From Chenopodium formosanum (Eukaryota > Streptophyta > Magnoliopsida > Caryophyllales > Amaranthaceae): DNA of 64,000 nt. The DNA lies in NCBI GenBank assembly GCA_024500155.1, contig CM044874.1, positions 71,967,795-72,031,794 of the forward strand, written 5' to 3'. Shown piece by piece: positions 1 through 9,961 of the stretch. The translations under genes and the position numbers were made by a program. The first letter of the stretch is position 1, and every line of letters starts with the position of its first letter. Under the pieces are notes generated by a model that was not told the DNA's origin, searched no databases, and saw only the letters and a program-made list of their open reading frames with translations.

Positions 1-167
1 CATTTCCTTCATTCCTTGTATCTGAGTACCTATGCAATAATAACGAAGGGGTTGAACAAACTGCACTTCTAAACAGGCCCTACATCATGGGTTTCAATAT
101 AAACTTTAAATTATGAACATTCACTCTCTATGGTGAGCCCCATGATCATCCAATTGACCGAAAATTC
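1..167 (-). other. 3' flank/UTR of USB1
   Basis: These 167 bases follow the USB1 stop codon on the minus strand. No second gene is visible. They probably hold the 3' UTR. Confidence 0.4.
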
Positions 168-3100
168 TCAATCATCTGGCAATTTACAGATTTTATAGGT
201 TTTACTGCCTATTTTGCACTCTATACCACTGAATTTAGCAGTGAAAACCCGTTTCTGTAATGAATTCCTGCCTTCAGGATGTTTCTTTGCCTCTTCTACT
301 ACTCTTCGCAGTAAATCACTTGTATCACCAGACGCCCATGTTAATGATATATGAGGTCGAGGATCCTGCAATACGTATCCGGCCTCAGTAGCTTATCAAA
401 AGAAAATGAATTAAGAAATAGCCTCAGACTGCACATATCAGGCCTTGTAAACTTAAAATGAACATTGTCTGAGTCAAACCTTGTAAAATTCAGGAAGATT
501 GTGGAGCCTGTAGGCTTCATTAACAGCTTGAATCTGCTTTGTTATCTGTAACAATGAAGACAAGGTCAACGCTGACTCTATCAAGTGAAAAGGCAACTAG
601 CTAATGGAAAATAGTTTACAGATCAATTCCTCGATTGAATTACATCAATATATTTTAGTTTCAACAACCAACAATGTTGTGACAATTAATTCATTGATTG
701 CAAACCAAGAATGAAAGAACTTGAAGCCACCATATTTGTTTCTTACAGCTCAAACAATGCACAGAAGAACTTGACTTTCAATCACAAGTATATAGACATA
801 TAGATAAGGGTCTAGTTATTATCCTTAACAAACTTAGAGCATCTTCCAAAGGAGCGGATAGCACGTGAAAAACAGAAACAGCAACATAAAGAAAATAAAA
901 ACAAGAAAAACCATAGTGGGTGACAAACGAGGGCAATATAAAGGACATAAAAATAAAAGTTGAGAAAGTTTTATAAAACAGGGTTAAGGGGAGATATAAT
1001 GACAGTAAAAACAGGGGAAAAAATTAGAGAAAACTTGAACAAAGGAAAGTAAGTATAGTTTGCAAAACACAAGTTAGGTAAAAGAAAATGTACTCCATAT
1101 ATATCTATAATCATGACATGTCCTCGGCATAGATTTCCACCCTTCACGCTACTCTGTCCAACAACAATATTTTCTCAACCTCCAAAAGGCTCATATCACT
1201 TCCGATCACCCTCCTTCATGTTTTCTTAGGTCTTCTGCTACCCCTTATGATCCCATCAATTTGCCACTCTTCAAGCTTCCTTACCAAAGCCTCACTTGAT
1301 CTCCATCTTATATAGCCAAAGCACCTGGGCGATTCTCCTCATCTTGTTTTCAATAGATTTCACCCTTTTCTTTCTAATCTCATTCCTCAGCCGATCCTTT
1401 CTTTTATGGCCACACATCCAAAGCATCATACTTATCTCCACCAAACTTCTAACCACAACTCATAATTTTCCTGGCATCCTATTTATCAGTCAAGAGAAGA
1501 AGATTGGCATATAGCATCTCAGACCAGGCTTTTATAGCAATTGATTATTAAAGCTAAAAGCTACATACTCTGCATAGTTCATAATAGGCACTTTTCCAAA
1601 TCCTAAAATCCATCACTTGAACTAGATGAAAAAATCCTCATTCATATCATCAGCTACAGTATTCTGGCTTTTCCAATATCCATTAAAATTGTCCTTGAAC
1701 CATTATTTGTTTTAGGTAAGAAAATTTAAAGTGATAGATGAAAATGGATCTAAAGAGGGGAGCCAGAAGGCCACTGAAATCATGCAAAAAGAACAAAACA
1801 GCCTTTAAATAACATGTTAGATTACGGACAACTCCATGAACAAGAACCAAAATGAAGCTAAGAAAATAAGTACCTATCCCACAAAGCAGCTAGACTGGAC
1901 AAACAACACAAAGCTGCTAGACTGGACAAACAATTTTAGAACACCTTTCCATTCCTTTCCAACCAAACCACCCATAAAACAGCAAAGAAAGCATACTGCC
2001 TCAAAATTCTAGCCCTACACACCTCCCAAAACTCACATTAATGACCCTGCAAATCAGCTAAACAATAGGTGGACCTGCCCAATTATCCCAACAAATGCAT
2101 AAGTCTCTTCCATAGATAAGTCATCACAACACCACACAAAACCAATTGATTTCACCACAAACAAAAATAAAATTAATAAAAAAAAAAAAGGTACACATGA
2201 GAAAACACCTGGCAAAGCCTCTAGACCCGTATATCTCACAAGCATTGAGCTTCCCCAAACTAGACACCAAAAGTCCAACACTCATTCAATAAAGCAGCAA
2301 ATGATAAAGTGCAATAAATAACACTAAGAAGTCAGCCAAAGGTAACTCCTAATATTAAAACGCAAATACAAAAGAAATTCTTCACCACTAAATACACAAG
2401 TGACGAGACAAAACCTAGTAGGATCTCTGAACCTACAACTTGTCACAGGTATGAACAAAACTAGATAGTCACAACTCACATAAATACTTTCATGCGTTAC
2501 CTAGACCATCCAACCAAAAGTAAAAAATGAGAAATGCTGCAATTTAAGAGCTTCTAAGCGTGGTAACAGATAGAATGACAGTGGAAGCAACCAAAGTATC
2601 AATTGACAAGTCTTCCTGTCCTGAGCTTCAGTCAAGAAGATTCTTTCTAAAATGAATTTTCCATGAAAATATAGTCTACTGCTCCACAAGAAAAGGAAGA
2701 TAGGACGGAAAGTAAACAATCCACAGACTAGGAAGAGTACCTAAAAGAGCACTCTTTGTTTCCTTTCAGCCCTCTGTCCAAGAATAATATCAAATTACTG
2801 AATAGAATACAAAAGTTATGCCAGAGGTAACTTTTAACTGCTGTTTTCTTTTTTCTTTTTTTCTTTTTTTCTTTTTTTTTTTTTTTTTTTTGGCTGTCTT
2901 TCTCTAATTTTGTGCATACATTATTCTTTAGGGAGGAATTGGGTATTTGGGTTACAGGATATAAGCATTCATTTAAAAAAATATACTACCTCCGTTACAT
3001 ATTATTTGCAACGATTTGACATAAAGTAGAGAAGAAAAATGTCTAATCGTTGCAAATAATATGTAACGGAGGTAGTGTAAAACAGAAGTTAAAAATTACC

Positions 3101-6100
3101 TCTGGCAAACCTCCTGTAGTGACTTCTAAAGAAAGAAAGGCCCGCGTATGATCGTCATTGACAAATACCTCCCATTTATTGAAATCAATCCAATACCTGA
3201 ACCAAAAAAAAAATCAGATGCAAATAGTCAAGAGGACAATTACAATAATGTATGCTCATTGTGCATGAAAAAACACTAAACAAGAAATAAAAGGCTAACC
3301 GTTTCTGAATTTGCAACTTTTGTCGAAGCATGGTGACCATTGAATCTATTTGATGCACCCTGATAGGGACAGTTCTTCCTAAACTAATATGAAATTCTCT
3401 CCCTAAGGCAATGTGTTCAAGCTTCTGATCATCATTTAGAATATTTTCGAGTGGGATGTCAGCATCAATGACATGTAGACCAGGAACATTTGATGAAACT
3501 TTTTTTATGAACTGGGAAGCCTCTTTCCTTGCTGGTTGTGGTATAAAAACTACAAGGAGATTATTCTATATTGAGTGTCAGTAATTACTATCAAAAAAGA
3601 AAAGTAGATACAGAATTAAAAAAAAACCAATGAGACGACTCACATGTAGGACCTCAGACAGCAATAACTCATTTTATGCCTAATTACTAATTTACTAAAT
3701 CTACCACTGTCTAAGCAGGTAACATAAGCATACTTTCCATTTTACACACCCGGTAAAGAATCATCCACATATGCCTATGGTGGAAACACAGGGAGCAATG
3801 TAAACACTAGTTCAACCTACATGAAGTCAAGTAGTCAACTGTCCAGATGATTCTGAGTCTGAGAAAACATGAGTTAATGACCTAAAGAGAAAGGGAAGAA
3901 GAGAATGAAAGTTTAGCACACTACAAAGACAAACAGATAAGTACAAAACCAAGACATTACTTTGAAGGTTATTTTTAATACAAACAAAACAATAACAACA
4001 CAAACCTTTTTTGTTCGTTTAAGCAACCATAAAGTTCGCATTACGTACTGAGTATTTTCTAATTGAGTTCAATTAATTTCAAAAACTTAGTTTCCAACTA
4101 ATCAGAATTCAGAAGTGTTGGATACTTGGATTTGTTTACACTTCATGATTAGGTTGCTTTTCTTTTCATGGTCATATCAGTAACCAACTACATGTAACTA
4201 TCCGATTGAAGATGTTGCATATATGTCCATTAAAAGTATGACAAGGCGATGAGAATTTTGCAGTAAATATGGTAACCACTTAGAGTTATACTAATTTCAA
4301 GATCTAAAATAAATCACCTCTTTGCAATTGTAGGCTGACAAGGTTAAGACTTAAGACTAAAAAGATCTTTCAAAAATAACAAAGGTAAGGTAGCATATAT
4401 ATGATATGTAACACCTCAAATTCCTCTTTTGATATAGAGAAGGCCAACCATAAGTTTGGTGATAGTTCCTAACCACTTTCCTTCATTACGAAGCTTTATT
4501 ATGCTCTAAATACCATTATCATTTAAGATATCCTCATACTTGATAAGCAATACATCATGCCTAGGTAAGGTGGCAAATGAGCGGGCTAGGAGAACCTTCC
4601 ATTGTTTCCTTTTCTTGTATTTGTGACCAAGTTTATTACACAGATGTTCAGCATAGCTCTCAAGTCCCTTTTGCATTTCGTGGCCATAATAAGTTAGCCT
4701 TACATGGTCCAAGATACTCATCATCTGTTTTATAATTCTAGCATACATATCAAATCAACAAGCATACTTTATCACGCAATTATTCAAATATTCCACAAAG
4801 AATAAATCATATCTCCAAGACTCCAACCACTTTACAATTAGGAATAAGTGAATAACTATCACATAATTTGTAAATATTTACCCAATATAATCAAGAATGA
4901 TCATATCCACTCCCTTACAACCCCCCTCAGAACCAATTATCATGATTAAAAAAAAAGGGTATCCCCCAATATGGTCTGGATTACCTAAGCAGGGTAACCA
5001 TTCTATTGGATAAATTTGCATTCTTCTGCGGCGATTATGCAGCAAATTTCAACCCCACATAAAAAAAAGGAAAATTTTTAAATTACCACCCAAAAATGTA
5101 ACCATTTTCGAACTAACCACCCGTTTAATTTTTTATTTTAAATTACCACCCCTTAAATTAAATAAATGCTCAAATTACCACCCATTTCAAAAATCCGGTG
5201 GATTTTCCGTCTGTGGACCCGATCTAATGTTTATTTGACCCTTTTGACTGGTTTTTTTCCCCGATTTTTCTCTTTAAAAACGCTCTCTTAACTTCAATTC
5301 ACATTTTCCTCTTTGAAATTTGTTAGAATTTGGTGAAGGAAATGTGAATTAAAGTTTAGAGAGCATTTTTAAAGTGAAAAATCGGGGGAAAATCAGGCAA
5401 AAGGGTCAAACTTAGTGTTAGGTGGGGCCTACAGACAGAAAATCCACCGGATTTTGTAAATGGGTGGTAATCTGAGCATTTATTTAATTTAAGGGGTGGA
5501 ATTTAAAATAAAAAATTAAACGGGTGGTTAGTTCGAAAATGGGTACATTTTTGGGTGGTAATTTAAAAATTAACCTAAAAAAAACAACACAATTATTAAA
5601 AACATGTAATCTCAAGCAGTAGTTTCAATGTAGTATCAAATATTTAACATCCCACTTCACAACCAAACAATCAATACATATAATACACAAAATTAACAAA
5701 TGTGAATCATACGCAAGGCTGACAAGGTTAAGACTAAAAAGATCTTTCAAAAATAGCAAAGGTAAGATAGCATACATATGAATATATGATATTGATATAA
5801 TGATATGTAACACCTCAAATTCCTCTCTTTTAGTATAATAATCATAAATCCTCTTTTGATATAGAGAAGGTCAACCTTAAGTTTAGGGATAGCTCCTTAC
5901 CCCTTTCCTTCATTACAAAGTTTTATTATGCTCTAAATTCCATTATCATTTAAGATATCCTCATACTTGATAAGCAATACATCATGCCTAGGTAAGGTGG
6001 CAAATGAGCGGGCTAGGAGAACCTTCCATTGTTTCCTTTTCATGTCTTTGTGACCAAGTTTATTACACAGATGTTCAGCATAGCTCTCAAGTCTCTTTTG

Positions 6101-7094
6101 CATTTCGTGGCTATAAAAAGTTAGCCTTACATGGTCCAAGATACTCATCATCTGTTTTATAATTCGAACATACATATCAAATCAACCAGCATACTTCATC
6201 ACACAATTATTCAAATATTCCGCGAAGAATAAATCATATCTCCAAGACTCCAACCACTTCACAATTAGGAATAAGTGAATAACTTGTAAATATTTACCCA
6301 ATATAATCAAGAATGATCATATCCACTCCCTTACAACCCCTCAGAAATAATTATCATGATTAAAAATAAAAAATAAAAAGTAAAAGTTTATCCCCCAAAA
6401 TGGTCTGGATTACCTAACCAGGGTAACCATTCTATGGGATACATTTGCATTCTTCTGCAGCAATTATGCAGCAAATTTCAACCCCACATAAAAATAAATA
6501 AATAAATAAATAAAATTATAAAAAAATAAAAAATAAATAAAAAAAAAACAACAACAACAACAACACAATTATAAAAACATGTAATCTCAAGCAGTAGTTT
6601 CAATGTAGTATCAAATATTTAACATCCCACTTCACAACCAATCAATCAATACATATAACACACAAAATTAACAAATGTGAATCATACGCAAGGTACCGAG
6701 TGTACCTGGGATGTAAACATGTACAGCATAGTTGCCTTCTACATGGGGAAAGCTCCGAACCCTTGCGGGTTGACCCGTTTGCAAGTTATCAATTGTACCT
6801 TAAAAAGAACAGCAAACAAAACATCAAACAGTTGGTGGGCATACTTTTATTTTCGACCCAATTTGAATTAGCAGCATACATGAAAGAATAGAATGGTTTA
6901 GAGAGTGGGAGAAAAGAGGGGTTTTGCTTACCAAGGAGAGAATTTGGTGGGGTGAGGAGAGATAGTGGAGGCGGAGGAAGCGGCGACGGCGACGGAGATT
7001 TCGACGGCGGCGGATTCTGAGGCGGAATTGAGACTGGTGTTGACGAGTCCGAGTCTGAGTCTGAATCGCCGTAAGATGCTAAAAGAGCATCCAT
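168..7094 (-). CDS. USB1: USB1, U6 snRNA 3'-end phosphodiesterase
   Basis: Six exons, read on the minus strand: 7094-6932, 6798-6706, 3549-3300, 3196-3100, 545-480 and 365-168. Phases join cleanly and give 288 aa with stop at 168-170. Every intron has GT and AG ends. The family (2H phosphoesterase superfamily) trims the 3' oligo-U tail of U6 snRNA in the nucleus. The two catalytic HxS motifs are visible as HISL at about H139/S141 and H228/S230, with the spacing expected of USB1. Other family marks are SFPHVEGNY in exon 2, WEVFVNDD in exon 4 and LHNLPEFYKDPRPHISL across the exon 5/6 junction. The N-terminus is an acidic-serine then proline-rich stretch, as in plant orthologues. The start ATG at 7094 is the only one that keeps the MDALLASYGD opening. 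Introns 2 (about 2.9-3.2 kb) and 4 (2.55 kb) hold transposon-derived DNA. Assignment is firm; single-base splice positions are inferred. Confidence 0.93.
1115..1475 (-). mobile_element. Remnant of RTE-type LINE, C-terminal ORF2 end
   Basis: Read on the minus strand, this segment translates to WMCGHKRKDRLRNEI followed by ENKMRRIAQVLW and, further on, LLDRVA-stop-RVEIYAED. These match the conserved tail of plant RTE-clade LINE polyproteins (pattern WMCGxTRKDRIRNE, then DKMRE..LRWFGHV, then LAxDRxEWRxxI). The frame breaks several times and a conserved Trp is now a stop, so this is a dead 3'-end fragment. It lies in the same orientation as USB1. The family call comes from remembered motif patterns. 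Confidence 0.6.
2986..3075. mobile_element. Stowaway-like MITE, 90 bp, perfect 31-bp inverted repeats
   Basis: The element begins CTACCTCCGTTACATATT and ends with the exact reverse complement. The arms match perfectly over 31 bases and leave a loop of about 28 bases. TA flanks it on the left (2984-2985); the right flank is TG, so the target copy has probably mutated. It sits in USB1 intron 4, only 24 bases from the exon 4 donor. A relative is at 58913-59003. Confidence 0.8.
4506..4748 (-). pseudogene. 80-codon open frame, duplicate copy 1, unrecognised
   Basis: An open frame inside USB1 intron 2, also present in the second duplicate copy (5933-6175). The peptide is basic and helical-looking, with ESYAEHLCNKLGHK and LPRHDVLLIKYEDIL stretches that read like real protein sequence, but I do not recognise a family. 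The two copies differ at about seven bases and nearly all change the amino acid, so there is no sign of selection to keep the protein. It is most likely a captured or decayed exon fragment. Confidence 0.3.
5068..5576. mobile_element. Full-length foldback MITE, about 510 bp
   Basis: The left half (ATTACCACCCAAAAATGTA..., TTAAATTACCACCCC..., ATCCGGTGGATTTTCCGTC) is repeated inverted in the right half (GACAGAAAATCCACCGGAT..., GGGTGGTAATTT). The pairing continues inward almost to a small loop near 5320-5345. Copy 2 of the surrounding duplication has the empty site, so this inserted after the duplication. The exact ends are uncertain by a few bases because of flanking A-runs. Confidence 0.8.
5933..6175 (-). 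pseudogene. 80-codon open frame, duplicate copy 2, unrecognised
   Basis: Second copy of the 4506-4748 frame. It is the same length and ends at the same relative position. Changes include A3V, Y to F, G to S and G to R. No promoter or start context is evident. See copy 1. Confidence 0.3.
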
Positions 7095-8413
7095 GGTTGG
7101 TTTGCCAGTTTTCAGTTCTTCTCAGTGAAATAGTGAAATGACCTTTCTTTCTCCCAAAACCGTTGATGTTTAAGGAGAGGTTATATTTGTCTTTTTATTC
7201 TATGAATTGGGGTAAAATTGTAATTTGTAGATCATCAAAATTGTGTTGATAGTTTGATACTCCATTGTGGCTTGTCATAATGTCATTTGACACACATATT
7301 ACGTTGATCACATTATTCACATAGACACATCACACATATGAGTAGATGATAAATTTAGGGTTGTCTTGCCCTAAATTGGTATCCAATTAGTCAAAACTCG
7401 AGTCTCAAAGCCTCAAAGGGCTGCCTTGTTTTTTTTTTGGGGGAGTTATGGAAAGCCTTGATTAATCTTTTTGATAAACAAGATTTGTTTATCATATGAT
7501 AGCTTTGTCAATATTTGTTTAGGGTTCGTTTGGCATCACTGTGGTTTTCTGTTTTTTGGTTTTTTGATTTTTAACTTCATATTATATATGTCATATAATG
7601 AATTAAAAATTAGTCAAACTTATTAAAATCATGATAATTTTGAAAACTGACAACAGAAAAATGAAAACACCTTTTTCTTGTTTCCTGTTTTTAGTTTTTA
7701 GTTTTCAAAAAAACATAAAACAAAAAACGATGTCAAACACGCCTTTAGTTATTTGTGTTCTATTGTTTTTGTTTTCAAGGGTTTTACACTTTTACTTTCC
7801 TCCTCTATTAATAAACATATTAAAAAAAATGACAAAATAGGAGCATGGTGAAACCCAAGAGGAAGGGTTTGTTGGAAATAAATTGGAAAAATAATTTGGA
7901 AACTTAGGTGGGTGAGTCACATATAACCTTCCACTCATCTTAAAACGATTTACGCCCTCCAATACAAATGATAAGGAGTTAACGGCGTGTCATTCCCATG
8001 ATAAAACCCCAACTTATACACTCTCTAAACTGCATAATAAGGATTTAAGGAGTAGAATCGTTTTATTGATACAACCAAAATATCTGACTTTGTATATTAT
8101 CCAAACATGTGAAAAATAATACGTAAATAGTGCAAAAATTAAAGTGGAACACTTAAAAAATACACGGAAAGAATATACTAACTTTTCATCTCAAATTCTT
8201 TTTTTTTTTTTTTTTTTTTTTTTTTGTTCGAAAACTTAAGAATATCTTAAAACCAAATTACCAATTGGGCCCCTAAAAATAAAAATAAAATATAATAAAA
8301 AAAAAAAAAAAAAAAAAAAAAAACTATCAATTAGGTAATACTACAAAAAAAAATTACCAAAAAATATTGTAAATAAAAATAAAATAAAATAAAAAAGAAA
8401 AAGCCTCCACTAC
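7095..8413. other. USB1 upstream region with one MITE
   Basis: Holds the USB1 promoter next to the ATG at 7094, the MITE at 7531-7743, and A- and T-runs at 8199-8225 and 8299-8324. No gene, RNA or clear core promoter motif could be assigned. Confidence 0.4.
7531..7743. mobile_element. MITE with GGTTCGTTTGGCATC-type ends, copy A
   Basis: The left end GGTTCGTTTGGCATCACTG and the right end GATGTCAAACACGCC are inverted and similar. Both are flanked by TTTAG. Two related copies are at 19966-20124 and 20131-20325. They share the inner motif ATCATGATAATTTTGAAAA. Confidence 0.65.
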
Positions 8414-9430
8414 GAGCGCTTCCCAGTTGCTCTACAAGAGAAACATCAGCCGTTTCTCTAATGGCATTTTGGTGAATAATTGTTGAATCATGGGCAGTAA
8501 TTAAGCTGACTTACATGTGCATTTGCTGAGTAGGTTCTGCTTAGTTGGCTATTTAGGTGACTGTACTTGGTGACTTGGATTGGTAGCCGTTATTGACGTT
8601 AACATTGGAAAAATCTGTCCGTTTGAGTTACCGTGTTACTGTGGGTAGAGTTTCTTTTTCGCTTTAATATATCAACAACTTAACCTCGATCATATCGAAG
8701 CTTTCTGTGTAAGTCACCCACCAGCAGGAAACAGGTAGCATTTTTCGAAAGCATTTCTCATCCGTTTCAGTTCGTGTTAGCTTCGATTCATGGATGGTAT
8801 GTTTTCTATTCTTGTTATTGTGATTTTTTTCCTTGAGTTAATTGATGTTGTTTTTTATTTTGTGTCTATTTTTTATTGTAATTATTTTTTTCCATGAGTT
8901 AATTATTGTTGTTGTTAATGTTGTGTATCTTTTTTATTGTAATTAATTTCCATGAAATAACTGCATATTGTATTTGTTAAGTTACCGATTTGCCTTACAA
9001 AATAGCTGTTATTAATTTTTCATCATGTGTTGCTGGTAAATTTCCATGGATTTCTTTTGTTGTTGATAGAAAATAAATATTTTTTGTTTGTCTTTAAATT
9101 ATGTTAATACCGTTGTTGTTGATAAAGATTAAAATTATGTTAATTCTGTTGTTGTTGATAAAGATTAAAATTATTTTATTTTTTGTTTTTATTATATTAA
9201 AATTATAATTTATTTTTACTATGAATGGATATAACGGCGTTAAAGTTTGGCTGATCCACCTGGCAGTTTCCTCACCTTAATGTACAATCACCCATTCCAC
9301 CTCATAACACGGTCTAACTTAGTAAGCGTTTCAAAATTACCACTGTACCCCATACTTAATGTCGAAAATGACTCATAAGCCCATAGAGAAAAATTAGTTG
9401 TTTCTCTTGTAGAGCAACTTGGAATTAGCG
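8414..9430. mobile_element. Non-autonomous Mutator-like element (possible Pack-MULE)
   Basis: Exact 9-bp direct repeats CTCCACTAC lie at 8405-8413 and 9431-9439, the target-site length typical of Mutator-like elements. Just inside are inverted repeats sharing AGTTGCTCTACAAGAGAAAC, with more loosely matching outer bases. The 1,017-bp interior has no transposase. It contains a stretch (about 8690-8815) that looks like a gene 5' leader: a TTCATGGATG start context followed at once by a GTATGT splice-donor-like sequence. The right end lies 4 bp before the NRPB4 TATA box. Confidence 0.75.
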
Positions 9431-9442
9431 CTCCACTACCCT

Positions 9443-9450
9443 TATAAATA
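9443..9450 (+). promoter_or_regulatory. TATA box of NRPB4
   Basis: TATAAATA lies 95 bases before the ATG at 9545. A start of transcription near 9475 would leave a leader of about 70 bases, rich in C and T. The target duplication of the upstream transposon ends at 9439. Confidence 0.65.
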
Positions 9451-9544
9451 CAAAGGTTGAGATTAAGAAAGTGCAAAACCCATCTAACATCTTCTTCCCT
9501 CTCTCAAACCCCAGAAAATCTCCCTCTTTTTCCACAAATCTACA

Positions 9545-9961
9545 ATGTCAGGAGAAGAAGAAGAGAATGCATCAGAGCTAAAACTGGGCGAAGATTTCGT
9601 CAAAGCAAAGTGTTTGATGAATGGAGAAGTAGCCATGATTCTAGAACACAGATTAGAACAATTACAGCAAGTTTCAGATGATCCCTTGAATCAGATGCCT
9701 CAAGTTTTCGAGAAATCTCTACAATATGTTAAGCGATTCAGTCGATACAAAAACCCAGATGCTGTTCGACAGGTTAGAGAGATTCTTAGTCGTCATCAAT
9801 TAGCCGAATTCGAGCTCGCTGTTCTTGGTAATCTTTGCCCAGAAACTGTTGAAGAAGCCATTGCTATGGTACCTTCGCTTAAAGATAAAGGAAGGGATCT
9901 TGATGATGAAGCTATTGAGAAGATGCTTACTGATCTTGCTATGGTTAAGAAGTTTGAGTGA
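9545..9961 (+). CDS. NRPB4: RNA polymerase II subunit RPB4
   Basis: One uninterrupted 138-codon frame. It contains the whole RPB4/CGRP-type fold: an acidic N-terminus (MSGEEEENASELKLGEDF), LMNGEVAMILE, and the C-terminal HRDC-like helices with LSRHQLAEFELAVLGNLCP, PETVEEAIAMVPSL and DEAIEKML. Plant RPB4 is about this length. RPB4 pairs with RPB7 to form the stalk of RNA polymerase II in the nucleus, which binds emerging RNA and helps initiation and mRNA handling. The start is set by the conserved N-terminus and the CAATGTC context. No intron is present within the coding part, which is worth comparing with orthologues. The stop at 9959-9961 is followed by a TTTTAGGGTTAGGGTTT telomere-like stretch near 9986. 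Confidence 0.95.
   Translation: MSGEEEENASELKLGEDFVKAKCLMNGEVAMILEHRLEQLQQVSDDPLNQMPQVFEKSLQYVKRFSRYKNPDAVRQVREILSRHQLAEFELAVLGNLCPETVEEAIAMVPSLKDKGRDLDDEAIEKMLTDLAMVKKFE

Larger units (their letters stand above)
546..3099 (-). other. USB1 intron 4 (2.55 kb)
   Basis: Non-coding apart from two transposon pieces listed separately: an RTE-type LINE remnant (1115-1475) and a 90-bp Stowaway-like hairpin (2986-3075). A long poly-T/CT tract lies near 2847-2890. No other exon of USB1 is needed between the flanking exons, because the protein reads straight through. Confidence 0.7.
4331..6693. repeat. Tandem duplication in USB1 intron 2
   Basis: Two direct copies abut: 4331-5715 and 5716-6693. Both begin with CTGACAAGGTTAAGACT-like sequence and end CAAATGTGAATCATACGCAAGG. 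The second copy stops 12 bases short of the exon 2 donor at 6705. Copies differ by scattered substitutions and small indels. Copy 1 also carries a 0.5-kb foldback element (5068-5576) that copy 2 lacks. Both copies contain an 80-codon open frame on the minus strand (4506-4748 and 5933-6175). The breakpoint shares the short homology AGG. Confidence 0.85.

Noticed and set aside
1296..1514. Plus-strand hydrophobic 72-aa frame as a membrane peptide
   Set aside because: It is antisense to an RTE LINE remnant, and the hydrophobic look comes from the reverse of purine-rich coding sequence.
6677..6891. Two plus-strand frames over 6677-6891
   Set aside because: They lie antisense to USB1 exon 2 and its flanks, and the minus strand gives the conserved SFPHVEGNY block.
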